Part shown: piece after piece, positions 25,403 to 39,643 of the stretch
Position numbering within the stretch: the stretch's first letter is position 1
Layout of the letters: each line of letters starts with the position of its first letter
Assembly (NCBI GenBank): GCA_036785325.1
Contig: JAXIVH010000136.1
Location: 266,501 to 330,500, forward strand
Length of the DNA stretch: 64,000 nt
Reading direction: 5' to 3'
Origin: Urophycis tenuis
Taxonomy: Eukaryota > Chordata > Actinopteri > Gadiformes > Phycidae
Made by a program: the position numbers and the translations under genes
The notes under the pieces: generated by a model
Database searches by the model: none
Seen by the model: the letters and a program-made list of their open reading frames with translations, nothing else
What the model was told of the DNA's origin: nothing

Positions 25403-27419
25403 CTGGAAATATAAAATACACACGTGATCAGTATTGATATTGATATCTTTTATAAGAACACTGTTCATACCGTTTACACTTTTTATACAACTGTTTATAC
25501 AATGTCCATACTTTTTATTTATTCATGTTTATCACTGACAATAAAGGTGACTTGGTATGACTTGTGTGCTATTTTCTTTCCACAGCCAACAGAACACACA
25601 TGAATCAGCTTATTATTTCGACAACCCGTGGGCAAATATAGTCATGCCATACTTCGTTGGTAGCTTAGATTTCCCCGTTTAAAATGAGCCCATCTCCAAG
25701 CAATTTGGTTGCTCACAGACAAATCTGCGTCAGGTTGACTAGAGTCTACCCAGCAGCTAAAGACATACCTTCAACGTTTCAATTAACATCAATCTTTCCT
25801 GACAGAACACAAATTAATTAGCTTAGTATTTCAACGACCCTTTAGTGAATATAGTCTTGCCATACGCCGTTGGGAAGCTTAGATTTCCCCGCTTAAAATG
25901 AGCCCATCCGCGAGCAGTCTGGTTGATCACAGACTAAACTGCGTCAGGTTGACTGAAGTCTACCCAGCAGCTAAAAAAAAACCTTCAACGTTTCAATTAA
26001 CATTAATCTTTCCTTACAGAACACAAATTAATTAGCTTAGTATTTCAACGACCCATGAGTCAATATAGTCTAGCCATACGCCGTTGGAAAGCTTAGATTT
26101 CCCCGCTTAAAATGAGCCCATCCCCGAGCAATTTGGTTGCTCACAGACAAAACTGCGTCAGGTTGACTGATGTCTACCCAGCAGCTAAAAACATACCTTC
26201 AACGTTTCAATTAACATCAATCTTTCCTTACAGAACACAAATTAATTAGCTTAGTATTTCAACGACCCATGAGTCAATATAGTCTTGCCATACGCCGTTG
26301 GAAAGCTTAGATTTCCCCGCTTAAAATGAGCCCATCCGCGAGCAGTCTGGTTGATCACAGACTAAACTGCGTCAGGTTGAATGAAGTCTACCCAGCAGCT
26401 AAAAACATACCTTTAACGTTTCAATTAACATCAATCTTTCCTTACAGAACACAAATTATTAGCTTAGTATTTCAACGGCCCTTTAGTGAATATAGTCTTG
26501 CCATACGCCGTTGAAAAGCTTAGATTTCCCCGCTTAAAATGAGCCCATCCGCCAGCAGTCTGGTTGATCACAGACTAAACTGCGTCAGGTTGACTGAAGT
26601 CTACCCAGCAGCTAAAAACATACCTTAAACGTTTCGATTAACATCAATCTTTCCTTACAGAACACAAATTAATTAGCTTAGTATTTCAACGACCCTTCGG
26701 TGAATATAGTCTTGCCATACGCTGTTGGAAAGCTTAGATTTCCCCGCTTATAATGAGCCCATCCCCGAGCAATTTGGTTGCTCAAAGACTAAACTGCGTC
26801 AGGTTGACTAAAGTCTACCCAGCAGCTAAAAACATACCTTCAACGTTTCAATTAACATCAATCTTTCCTTACAGAACACAAATTAATTAGCTTAGTATTT
26901 CAACGACCCATGAGTCAATATAGTCTTGCCATACGCCGTTGGAAAGCTTAGATTTCCCCGCTTAAAATGAGCCCATCCACGAGCAGTCTGGTTGATCACA
27001 GACTAAACTGTGTCAGGTTGAGTGAAGTCTACCCAGCAGCTAAAAACATACCTTCAACGTTTCAATTAACATCCATCTTTCCTTACAGAACACAAATTAA
27101 TTATCTTAGTATTTCAACGACCCATGAGTCAATATAGTCTTGCCATACGCCGTTGGAAAGCTTAGATTTCCCCGCTTAAAATGAGCCCATCGCCAAGCAA
27201 TGTGGTTGCTCAGAGACAAAACTGCGTCAGGTTGACTGAAGTCTACCCAGCAGCTAAAAACATACCTTCAACGTTTCAATTAACATCAATCTTTCCTTAC
27301 AGATCACAAATTAATTAGCTTAGTATTTCAACGACCAATGAGTCAATATAGTCTTTCCATACGCCGTTGGAAAGCTTAGATTTCCCCGCTTAAAATGAGC
27401 CCATCCGCGAGCAGTCTGG

Positions 27420-27476
<57 letters not shown>

Positions 27477-27486
27477 AATCACTTAC
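25403..27486. repeat. Spacer plus satellite block L (~8.6 monomers), type I junction
   Basis: Starts with the private CTTCGTTGGTAGCTTAG deletion at 25,652, shared with block O. TG tract 27,420-27,473. Confidence 0.92.
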
Positions 27487-27990
27487 TTGGAACGGCATGA
27501 TCCCACATCGCTGTGAAGGGATGGCGTTAACCAGGTGGGCGTGAAACCCCTCGAGAGAGTTGCTGCCTCGCCGGCACTCGTACTTGTTCAGCCGGATGCC
27601 GTTCTTCACAACCACCTTCACAGAGACATACAGCTGTATGCCAGGGGGGTCCTGTAACACACAACCTATTGCAAGGTCCTCATTTATGCTGGTGTCATTT
27701 TGAAATGTTACCATATACAAGTTTGAATGGTTTTGACACACGATGACTGCAGAGACAGCTGCAGGATGGCCCACGAAGCAGGACGGAGGGGGCCTGTGGC
27801 TGTGCGGGGAGGACCAGCGGTATGGGTGCTGCCGACACAGGGGGCGGGCGGGCCACAGGCTGACGCAGCAGGAGGCCTCGGCTGGAGGCGGGTGGGCGCA
27901 GGAGGCTTCGGCCGGGTGGAGGACGACAACGCAGTGGGCTGAACGGGCCGGTTGGTGGGAGTCACAGGCTCTGGCTCATCAACAAATAAT
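27487..27990 (-). pseudogene. Exon copy 12
   Basis: Full length. GTGAAACCCC gives LEGFHAH instead of LEGLHAH, and CACTCGTAC gives Glu for Lys. Confidence 0.75.
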
Positions 27991-30900
27991 CTGGAAATAT
28001 AAAATACACACGTGATCAGTATTGATATTGATATCTTTTATAAGAACACTGTTCATACCGTTTACACTTTTTATACAACTGTTTATATAATGTCCATACT
28101 TTTTATTTATTCATGTTTATCACTGACAATAAAGGTGACTTGGTATGACTTGTGTGCTATTTTCTTTCCACAGCCAACAGAACACACATGAATCAGCTTA
28201 TTATTTCGACAACCCGTGGGCAAATATAGTCATGCCATACTTCGTTGGAAAGCTTAGATTTCCCCGTTTAAAATGAGCCCATCTCCGAGCAATTTGGTTG
28301 CTCACAGACAAATCTGCGTCAGGTTGACTGGAGTCTACCCAGCAGCTAAAGACATACCTTCAACGTTTCAATTAACATCAATCTTTCCTGACAGAACACA
28401 AATTAATTAGCTTAGTATTTCAACGACCCTTTAGTGAATATAGTCTTGCCATACGCCGTTGGGAAGCTTAGATTTCCCCGCTTAAAATGAACCCATCCGC
28501 GAGCAGTCTGGTTGATCACAGACTAAACTGCGTCAGGTTGACTGAAGTCTACCCAGCAGCTAAAAAAAAACCTTCAACGTTTCAATTAACATTAATCTTT
28601 CCTTACAGAACACAAATTAATTAGCTTAGTATTTCAACGACCCATGAGTCAATATAGTCTAGCCATACGCTATTGGAAAGCTTAGATTTCCCCGCTTAAA
28701 ATGAGCCCATCCCCGAGCAATTTGGTTGCTCACAGACAAAACTGCGTCAGGTTGACTGAAGTCTACCCAGCAGCTAAAAACATACCTTCAACGTTTCAAT
28801 TAACATCAATCTTTCCTTACAGAACACAAATTAATTAGCTTAGTATTTCAACGACCCATGAGTCAATATAGTCTTGCCATACGCCGTTGGAAAGCTTAGA
28901 TTTCCCCGCTTAAAATGAGCCCATCCGCGAGCAGTCTGGTTGATCACAGACTAAACTGCGTCAGGTTGAATGAAGTCTACCCAGCAGCTAAAAACATACC
29001 TTTAACGTTTCAATTAACATCAATCTTTCCTTACAGAACACAAATTAATTAGCTTAGTATTTCAACGGCCCTTTAGTGAATATAGTCTTGCCATACGCCG
29101 TTGAAAAGCTTAGATTTCCCCGCTTAAAATGAGCCCATCTGCCAGCAGTCTGGTTGATCACAGACTAAACTGCGTCAGGTTGACTGAAGTCTACCCAGCA
29201 GCTAAAAACATACCTTAAACGTTTCGATTAACATCAATCTTTCCTTACAGAACACAAATTAATTAGCTTAGTATTTCAACGACCCTTCGGTGAATATAGT
29301 CTTGCCATACGCTGTTGGAAAGCTTAGATTTCCCCGCTTATAATGAGCCCATCCCCGAGCAATTTGGTTGCTCAAAGACTAAACTGCGTCAGGTTGACTG
29401 AAGTCTACCCAGCAGCTAAAAACATACCTTCAACGTTTCAATTAACATCAATCTTTCCTTACAGAACACAAATTAATTAGCTTAGTATTTCAACGACCCA
29501 TGAGTCAATATAGTCTTGCCATACGCCGTTGGAAAGCTTAGATTTCCCCGCTTAAAATGAGCCCATCCGCGAGCAGTCTGGTTGATCACAGACTAAACTG
29601 CGTCAGGTTGAATGAAGTCTACCCAGCAGCTAAAAACATACCTTTAACGTTTCAATTAACATCAATCTTTCCTTACAGAACACAAATTAATTAGCTTAGT
29701 ATTTCAATGACCCTTTGGTGAATATAGTCTTGCCATACGCTGTTGGAAAGCTTAGATTTCCCCGCTTAAAATAAGCCCATCCGCGAGCAGTCTGGTTGAT
29801 CACAGACTAAACTGTGTCAGGTTGAGTGAAGTCTACCCAGCAGCTAAAAACATACCTTCAACGTTTCAATTAACATCCATCTTTCCTTACAGAACACAAA
29901 TTAATTATCTTAGTATTTCAACGACCCATGAGTCAATATAGTCTTGCCATACGCCGTTGGAAAGCTTAGATTTCCCCGCTTAAAATGAGCCCATCCCCAA
30001 GCAATGTGGTTGCTCAGAGACAAAACTGCGTCAGGTTGACTGAAGTCTACCCAGCAGCTAAAAACATACCTTCAACGTTTCAATTAACATCAATCTTTCC
30101 TTACAGATCACAAATTAATTGGCTTAGTATTTCAACGACCAATGAGTCAATATAGTCTTTCCATACGCCGTTGGAAAACTTAGATTTCCCCGCTTAAAAT
30201 GAGCCCATCCGCGAGCAGTCTGGTTGCTCACAGACAAAACTGCGTCAGGTTGACTGAAGTCTACCCAGCAGCTAAAAACATACCTTCAACGTTTCAATTA
30301 ACATCAATCTTTCCTTACAGATCACAAATTAATTAGCTTAGTATTTCAACGACCCTTTGGTGAATATAGTCTTGCCATACGCTGTTGGAAAGCTTAGATT
30401 TCCCCGCTTAAAATGAGCCCATCCGCGAGCAGTCTGGTTGATCACAGACTAAACTGTGTCAGGTTGAGTGAAGTCTACCCAGCAGCTAAAAACATACCTT
30501 CAACGTTTCAATTAACATCCATCTTTCCTTACAGAACACAAATTAATTATCTTAGTATTTCAACGACCCATGAGTCAATATAGTCTTGCCATACGCCGTT
30601 GGAAAGCTTAGATTTCCCCGCTTAAAATGAGCCCATCCCCAAGCAATGTGGTTGCTCAGAGACAAAACTGCGTCAGGTTGACTGAAGTCTACCCAGCAGC
30701 TAAAAACATACCTTCAACGTTTCAATTAACATCAATCTTTCCTTACAGATCACAAATTAATTAGCTTCGTATTTCAACGACCAATGAGTCAATATAGTCT
30801 TTCCATACGCTGTTGGAAAGCTTAGATTTCCCCGCTTAAAATGAGCCCATCCGCGAGCAGTCTGGTTGCTCACAGACAAAACTGCGTCAGGTTGACTGAA

Positions 30901-31368
30901 GTCTACCCAGCAGCTAAAAACATACCTTCAACGTTTCAATTAACATCAATCTTTCCTTACAGATCACAAATTAATTAGCTTAGTATTTCAACGACCCATG
31001 AGTCAATATAGTCTTGCCATACGCAGTTAGAAAGCTTAGATTTCCCCGCTTAAAATGAGCCCATCTCCGAGCGATTTGGTTTCTCAGAGACAAAACTGCG
31101 TCAGGTTGACTGAAGTCTACCCAGCAGCTAAAAACATACCTTCAACTTTTCAATTCACACGTTTTTTTTGTAATACGTGTAGCTATGATAAAGGACACAT
31201 GTTTTGGCCTGTTTTATTATTCATAGTTGGCTTAACAGTAATAGAATATTATTATATGCTATAAGTGACCAGACGTCCGAGATCAAAACTGGGAGCATAA
31301 TCCCCGAGAAGGGGGAAAAAAAGGGTCAGCTATGTTTAAGTATATATATATATGTGTGTGTGTATATA

Positions 31369-31430
<62 letters not shown>

Positions 31431-31440
31431 AATCACTTAC
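27991..31440. repeat. Spacer plus satellite block M (~13.9 monomers, the longest), type II junction
   Basis: From about 28,499 it follows block E monomer by monomer. One extra unit precedes that point. Monomers 28,174-31,155, fragment 31,156-31,340, TG to 31,427. Confidence 0.93.
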
Positions 31441-31944
31441 TTGGAACGGCATGATCCCACATCGCTGTGAAGGGATGGCGTTAACCAGGTGGGCGTGCAA
31501 CCCCTCGAGAGAGTTGCTGCCTCGCCGGCACTTGTACTTGTTCAGCCGGATGCCGTTCTTCACAACCACCTTCACAGAGACATACAGCTGTATGCCAGGG
31601 GGGTCCTGTAACACACAACCTATTGCAAGGTCCTCATTTATGCTGGTGTCATTTTGAAATGTTACCATATACAAGTTTGAATGGTTTTGACACACGATGA
31701 CTGCAGAGACAGCTGCAGGATGGCCCACGAAGCAGGACGGAGGGGGCCTGTGGCTGTGCGGGGAGGACCAGCGGTATGGGTGCTGCCGACACAGGGGGCG
31801 GGCGGGCCACAAGCTGACGCAGCAGGAGGCCTCGGCTGGAGGCGGGTGGGCGCAGGAGGCTTCGGCCGGGTGGAGGACGACAACGCAGTGGGCTGAACGG
31901 GCCGGTTGGTGGGAGTCACAGGCTCTGGCTCATCAACAAATAAT
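31441..31944 (-). pseudogene. Exon copy 13
   Basis: Full length; CCACAAGC variant as in copy 5. Confidence 0.75.
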
Positions 31945-32781
31945 CTGGAAATATAAAATACACACGTGATCAGTATTGATATTGATATCTTTTATAAGAA
32001 CACTGTTCATACCGTTTACACTTTTTATACAACTGTTTATACAATGTCCATACTGTTTATTTATTAATGTTTATCACTGACAATAAAGGTGACTTGGTAG
32101 GACTTGTGTGCTATTTTCTTTCCACAGCCAACAGAACACACATGAATCAGCTTATTATTTCGACGACCCGTGGGCAAATATAGTCATGCCATACGCCGTT
32201 GGAAAGCTTAGATTTCCCCGCTTAAAATGAGCCCATCCCCGACCAATTTGGTTGCTCACAGACAAAACTGCGTCAGGTTGACTGAAGTCTACCCAGCAGC
32301 TAAAAACATACCTTCAACGTTTCAATTAACATCAATCTTTCCTCACAGATCAAAAATTAATTAGCTCAGTATTTCAACGACCCATGACTCAATATAGTCT
32401 TGCCATACGTCGTTGGGAACCTTAGATTTCCCCGCTTAAAATGAGCCCATCCCCGAGCAATTTGGTTGCTCACAGACAAAACTGCGTCAGGTTGACTGAA
32501 GTCTACCCAGCAGCTAAAAACATACCTTCAACTTTTCAATTCACGCGTTTTTTTTGTAATACGTGTAGCTATGATAAAGGACACATGTTTTGGCCTGTTT
32601 TATTATTCATAGTTGGCTTAACAGTAATAGAATATTATTATATGCTACAAGTGACCAGACGTCCGAGATCAAAACTGGGAGCATAATCCCCGAGAAGGGG
32701 GAAAAAAAGGGTCAGCTATGTATAAGTATATATATATATATGTGTGTATATATGCGTATGTGTGTGTGCATATATGCGCGC

Positions 32782-32836
<55 letters not shown>

Positions 32837-32846
32837 AATCACTTAC
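31945..32846. repeat. Spacer plus satellite block N (~1.9 monomers), type II junction
   Basis: Related to blocks J and K but with GACCAATTTGG and ATCAATCTTTCC, so it lacks two of their private changes. Monomers 32,128-32,541, fragment 32,542-32,726. Confidence 0.92.
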
Positions 32847-33350
32847 TTGGAACGGCATGATCCCACATCGCTGTGAAGGGATGGCGTTAACCAGGTGGGC
32901 GTGCAACCCCTCGAGAAAGTTGCTGCCTCGCCGGCACTTGTATTTGTTCAGCCGGATGCCGTTCTTCACAACCACCTTCACAGAGACATACAGCTGTATG
33001 CCAGGGGGGTCCTGTAACACACAACCTATTGCAAGGTCCTCATTTATGCTGGTGTCATTTTGAAATGTTACCATATACAAGTTTGAATGGTTTTGGCACA
33101 CGATGACTGCAGAGACAGCTGCAGGATGGCCCACGAAGCAGGACGGAGGGGGCCTGTGGCTGTGCGGGGAGGACCAGCGGTATGGGTGCTGCCGACACAG
33201 GGGGCGGGCGGGCCACAGGCTGACGCAGCAGGAGGCCTCGGCTGGAGGCGGGTGGGCGCAGGAGGCTTCGGCCGGGTGGAGGACGACAACGCAGTGGGCT
33301 GAACGGGCCGGTTGGTGGGAGTCACAGGCTCTGGCTCATCAACAAATAAT
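32847..33350 (-). pseudogene. Exon copy 14
   Basis: Full length; CGAGAAAGTT variant as in copy 11, plus a private TTTTGGCACAC change. Confidence 0.75.
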
Positions 33351-35796
33351 CTGGAAATATAAAATACACACGTGATCAGTATTGATATTGATATCTTTTA
33401 TAAGAACACTGTTCATACCGTTTACACTTTTTATACAACTGTTTATACAATGTCCATACTTTTTATTTATTCATGTTTATCACTGACAATAAAGGTGACT
33501 TGGTATGACTTGTGTGCTATTTTCTTTCCACAGCCAACAGAACACACATGAATCAGCTTATTATTTCGACAACCCGTGGGCAAATATAGTCATGCCATAC
33601 TTCGTTGGTAGCTTAGATTTCCCCGTTTAAAATGAGCCCATCTCCGAGCAATTTGGTTGCTCACAGACAAATCTGCGTCAGGTTGACTGGAGTCTACCCA
33701 GCAGCTAAAGACATACCTTCAACGTTTCAATTAACATCAATCTTTCCTGACAGAACACAAATTAATTAGCTTAGTATTTCAACGACCCTTTAGTGAATAT
33801 AGTCTTGCCATACGCCGTTGGGAAGCTTAGATTTCCCCGCTTAAAATGAGCCCATCCGCGAGCAGTCTGGTTGATCACAGACTAAACTGCGTCAGGTTGA
33901 CTGAAGTCTACCCAGCAGCTAAAAAAAAACCTTCAACGTTTCAATTAACATTAATCTTTCCTTACAGAACACAAATTAATTAGCTTAGTATTTCAACGAC
34001 CCATGAGTCAATATAGTCTAGCCATACGCCGTTGGAAAGCTTAGATTTCCCCGCTTAAAATGAGCCCATCCCCGAGCAATTTGGTTGCTCACAGACAAAA
34101 CTGCGTCAGGTTGACTGAAGTCTACCCAGCAGCTAAAAACATACCTTCAACGTTTCAATTAACATCAATCTTTCCTTACAGAACACAAATTAATTAGCTT
34201 AGTATTTCAATGACCCATGAGTCAATATAGTCTTGCCATACGCCGTTGGAAAGCTTAGATTTCCCCGCTTAAAATGAGCCCATCCGCGAGCAGTCTGGTT
34301 GATCACAGACTAAACTGCGTCAGGTTGAATGAAGTCTACCCAGCAGCTAAAAACATACCTTTAACGTTTCAATTAACATCAATCTTTCCTTACAGAACAC
34401 AAATTAATTAGCTTAGTATTTCAACGGCCCTTTAGTGAATATAGTCTTGCCATACGCCGTTGGAAAGCTTAGATTTCCCCACTTAAAATGAGCCCATCCG
34501 CCAGCAGTCTGGTTGATCACAGACTAAACTGCGTCAGGTTGACTGAAGTCTACCCAGCAGCTAAAAACATACCTTAAACGTTTCGATTAACATCAATCTT
34601 TCCTTACAGAACACAAATTAATTAGCTTAGTATTTCAACGACCCTTCGGTGAATATAGTCTTGCCATACGCTGTTGGAAAGCTTAGATTTCCCCGCTTAA
34701 AATGAGCCCATCCGCGAGCAGTCTGGTTGATCACAGACTAAACTGCGTCCGGTTGAATGAAGTCTACCCAGCAGCTAAAAACATACCTTTAACGTTTCAA
34801 TTAACATCAATCTTTCCTTACAGAACACAAATTAATTAGCTTAGTATTTCAACGACCCTTTGGTGAATATAGTCTTGCCATACGCTGTTGGAAAGCTTAG
34901 ATTTCCCCGCTTAAAATGAGCCCATCCGCGAGCAGTCTGGTTGATCACAGACTAAACTGTGTCAGGTTGAGTGAAGTCTACCCAGCAGCTAAAAACATAC
35001 CTTCAACGTTTCAATTAACATCAATCTTTCCTTACAGAACACAAATTAATTAGCTTAGTATTTCAACGACCCATGAGTCAATATAGTCTTGCCATACGCC
35101 GTTGGAAAGCTTAGATTTCCCCGCTTAAAATGAGCCCATCCGCGAGCAGTCTGGTTGATCACAGACTAAACTGCGTCAGGTTGAATGAAGTCTACCCAGC
35201 AGCTAAAAACATACCTTTAACGTTTCAATTAACATCAATCTTTCCTTACAGAACACAAATTAATTAGCTTAGTATTTCAACGACCCTTTGGTGAATATAG
35301 TCTTGCCATACGCTGTTGGAAAGCTTAGATTTCCCCGCTTAAAATGAGCCCATCCGCGAGCAGTCTGGTTGATCCCAGACTAAACTGTGTCAGGTTGAGT
35401 GAAGTCTACCCAGCAGCTAAAAACATACCTTCAACGTTTCAATTAACATCCATCTTTCCTTACAGAACACAAATTAATTATCTTAGTATTTCAACGACCC
35501 ATGAGTCAATATAGTCTTGCCATACGCCGTTGGAAAGCTTAGATTTCCCCGCTTAAAATGAGCCCATCCCCAAGCAATGTGGTTGCTCAGAGACAAAACT
35601 GCGTCAGGTTGACTGAAGTCTACCCAGCAGCTAAAAACATACCTTCAACGTTTCAATTAACATCAATCTTTCCTTACAGATCACAAATTAATTAGCTTAG
35701 TATTTCAACGACCAATGAGTCAATATAGTCTTTCCATACGCCGTTGGAAAGCTTAGATTTCCCCGCTTAAAATGAGCCCATCCGCGAGCAGTCTGG

Positions 35797-35871
<75 letters not shown>

Positions 35872-35881
35872 AATCACTTAC
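33351..35881. repeat. Spacer plus satellite block O (~10.6 monomers), type I junction
   Basis: Begins like block L (CTTCGTTGGTAGC at 33,601) and ends like blocks B and F, so it is a recombinant of the two. TG tract 35,798-35,868. Confidence 0.92.
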
Positions 35882-36385
35882 TTGGAACGGCATGATCCCA
35901 CATCGCTGTGAAGGGATGGCGTTAACAAGGTGGGCGTGCAACCCCTCGAGAGAGTTGCTGCCTCGCCGGCACTTGTACTTGTTCAGCCGGATGCCGTTCT
36001 TCACAACCACCCTCACAGAGACATACAGCTGTATGCCAGGGGGGTCCTGTAACACACAACCTATTGCAAGGTCCTCATTTATGCTGGTGTCATTTTGAAA
36101 TGTTACCATATACAAGTTTGAATGGTTTTGACACACGATGACTGCAGAGACAGCTGCAGGATGGCCCACGAAGCAGGACGGAGGGGGCCTGTGGCTGTGC
36201 GGGGAGGACCAGCGGTATGGGTGCTGCCGACACAGGGGGCGGGCGGGCCACAGGCTGACGCAGCAGGAGGCCTCGGCTGGAGGCGGGTGGGCGCAGGAGG
36301 CTTCGGCCGGGTGGAGGACGACAACGCAGTGGGCTGAACGGGCCGGTTGGTGGGAGTCACAGGCTCTGGCTCATCAACAAATAAT
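35882..36385 (-). pseudogene. Exon copy 15
   Basis: Full length; AACAAGG and Val-Arg-Val variants as in copies 2 and 6. Confidence 0.75.
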
Positions 36386-37268
36386 CTGGAAATATAAAAT
36401 ACACACGTGATCAGTATTGATATTGATATCTTTTATAAGAACACTGTTCATACTGTTTACACTTTTTATACAACTGTTTATACAATGTCCATACTGTTTA
36501 TTTATTAATGTTTATCACTGACAACAAAGTTGACTTGGTAGGACTTGTGTGCTTTTTTCTTTCCACAGCCAACAGAACACACATGAATCAGCTTATTATT
36601 TCGACGACCCGTTGGCAAATATAGTCATGCCATACTTTGTTGGAAAGCTTAGATTTCCCCGCTTAAAATGAGCCCATCTCTGATCAATTTGGTTGCTCAA
36701 AGACAAAACTGCGTCAGGTTGACTGAAGTCTACCCAGCAGCTAAAAAAAAACCTTCAACGTTCCAATTAACATTAATCTTTCCTTACAGAACACAAATTA
36801 ATTAGCTAAGTATTTCAACGACCCATGAGTCAATATAGTCTTGCCGTACGCCGTTGGAAAGCTTCGATTTCCCCGCTCAAAATCGGCCCATCCTCGAGCA
36901 ATTTGGTTGCTCACAGACAAAACTGCGTCAGGTTGACTGAAGTCTACCCAGCAGCTAAAAACATACCTTCAACGTTTCAATTCACGTGGTTTTTTTGTAA
37001 TACGTGTAGCTATGATAAAGGACACATGTTTTGGCCTGTTTTATTATTCATAGTTGGCTTAACAGTAATAGAATATTATTATATGCTACAAGTGACCAGA
37101 CGTCCGAGATCAAAACTGGGAGCATAATCCCCGAGAAGGGGGAAAAAAAGGGTCAGCTATGTTTAAGTATATATATATATATATATGTGTGTGTATATAT
37201 GCGTGTGTGTGTGTGTATATATGCGCGCGCGCGCGTGTGTGTGTGTGTGTAGTGTTTTAATCACTTAC
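36386..37268. repeat. Spacer plus satellite block P (~1.9 monomers), type II junction
   Basis: Counterpart of blocks C and G (same TCGATTTCCCCGCTCAAAATC monomer variant), but with a much shorter TG tract. Monomers 36,569-36,982, fragment 36,983-37,167. Confidence 0.92.
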
Positions 37269-37772
37269 TTGGAACGGCATGATCCCACATCGCTGTGAAG
37301 GGATGGCGTTAACCAGGTGGGCGTGCAACCCCTCGAGAGAGTTGCTGCCTCGCCGGCACTTGTACTTGTTCAGCCGGATGCCGTTCTTCACAACCACCCT
37401 CACAGAGACATACAGCTGTATGCCAGGGGGGTCCTGTAACACACAACCTATTGCAAGGTCCTCATTTATGCTGGTGTCATTTTGAAATGTTACCATATAC
37501 AAGTTTGAATGGTTTTGACACACGATGACTGCAGAGACAGCTGCAGGATGGCCCACGAAGCAGGACGGAGGGGGCCTGTGGCTGTGCGGGGAGGACCAGC
37601 GGTATGGGTGCTGCCGACACAGGGGGCGGGCGGGCCACAGGCTGACGCAGCAGGAGGCCTCGGCTGGAGGCGGGTGGGCGCAGGAGGCTTCGGCCGGGTG
37701 GAGGACGACAACGCAGTGGGCTGAACGGGCCGGTTGGTGGGAGTCACAGGCTCTGGCTCATCAACAAATAAT
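37269..37772 (-). pseudogene. Exon copy 16
   Basis: Occupies the position of copies 3 and 7 and has their short-form spacer, but lacks the 838-bp insertion. It therefore represents the uninterrupted state. Confidence 0.75.
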
Positions 37773-39044
37773 CTGGAAATATAAAATACACACGTGATCA
37801 GTATTGATATCTTTTATAAGAACACTGTTCATACCGTTTACACTTTTTATACAACTGTTTATACAATGTCCATACTTTTTATTTATTCATGTTTATCACT
37901 GACAATAAAGGTGACTTGGTATGACTTGTGTGCTATTTTCTTTCCACAGCCAACAGAACACACATGAATCAGCTTATTATTTCGACAACCCGTGGGCAAA
38001 TATAGTCATGCCATACGTCGTTGGAAAGCTTAGATTTCCCCGTTTAAAATGAGCCCATCTCCGAGCAATTTGGTTGCTCACAGACAAATCTGCGTCAGGT
38101 TGACTGGAGTCTACCCAGCAGCTAAAGACATACCTTCAACGTTTCAATTAACATCAATCTTTCCTGACAGAACACAAATTAATTAGCTTAGTATTTCAAC
38201 GACCCTTTAGTGAATATAGTCTTGCCATACGCCGTTGGGAAGCTTAGATTTCCCCGCTTAAAATGAGCCCATCCGCGAGCAGTCTGGTTGATCACAGACT
38301 AAACTGCGTCAGGTTGACTGAAGTCTACCCAGCAGCTAAAAAAAAACCTTCAACGTTTCAATTAATATTAATCTTTCCTTACAGAACACAAATTAATTAG
38401 CTTAGTATTTCAACGACCCATGAGTCAATATAGTATAGCCATACGCCGTTGGAAAGCTTAGATTTCCCCGCTTAAAATGAGCCCATCCCCGAGCAATTTG
38501 GTTGCTCACAGACAAAACTGCGTCAGGTTGACTGAAGTCTACCCAGCAGCTAAAAACATACCTTCAACGTTTCAATTAACATCAATCTTTCCTTACAGAA
38601 CACAAATTAATTAGCTTAGTATTTCAACGACCCATGAGTCAATATAGTCTTGCCATACGCCGTTGGAAAGCTTAGATTTCCCCGCTTAAAATGAGCCCAT
38701 CCGCGAGCAGTCTGGTTGCTCACAGACAAAACTGCGTCAGGTTGACTGAAGTCTACCCAGCAGCTAAAAACATACCTTCAACTTTTCAATTCACACGTTT
38801 TTTTTGTAATACGTGTAGCTATGATAAAGGACACATGTTTTGGCCTATTTTATTATTCATAGTTGGCTTAACAGTAATAGAATATTATTATATGCTATAA
38901 GTGACCAGACGTCCGAGATCAAAACTGGAACATAATCCCCGAGAAGGGGGAAAAAAAGGGTCAGCTATGTTTAAGTATATATATATATATGTGTGTGTAT
39001 ATATGCGTGTGTATATATGCTTGTGTGTGTGTGTATATATGCGC

Positions 39045-39117
<73 letters not shown>

Positions 39118-39139
39118 TGTGTGTGTTTTAATCACTTAC
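37773..39139. repeat. Spacer plus satellite block Q (~3.9 monomers), type II junction
   Basis: Monomers 37,950-38,791, fragment 38,792-38,975. The longest compound TA/TG tract of the window follows, to about 39,126. Confidence 0.92.
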
Positions 39140-39643
39140 TTGGAACGGCATGATCCCACATCGCTGTGAAGGGATGGCGTTAACCAGGTGGGCGTGCAAC
39201 CCCTCGAGAGAGTTGCTGCCTCGCCGGCACTTGTACTTGTTCAGCCGGATGCAGTTCTTCACAACCACCTTCACAGAGACATACAGCTGTATGCCAGGGG
39301 GGTCCTGTAACACACAACCTATTGCAAGGTACTCATTTATGCTGGTGTCATTTTGAAATGTTACCATATACAAGTTTGAATGGTTTTGACACACGATGAC
39401 TGCAGAGACAGCTGCAGGATGGCCCACGAAGCAGGACGGAGGGGGCCTGTGGCTGTGCGGGGAGGACCAGCGGTATGGATGCTGCCGACACAGGGGGCGG
39501 GCGGGCCACAGGCTGATGCAGCAGGAGGCCTCGGCTGGAGGCGGGTGGGCGCAGGAGGCTTCGGCCGGGTGGAGGACGACAACGCAGTGGGCTGAACGGG
39601 CCGGTTGGTGGGAGTCACAGGCTCTGGCTCATCAACAAATAAC
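39140..39643 (-). pseudogene. Exon copy 17
   Basis: More diverged: GATGCAGTTC (Gly to Cys), AGGTACTC (Asp to Tyr), GGATGCTGCC and CTGATGCAGC changes. Donor intact. Confidence 0.75.
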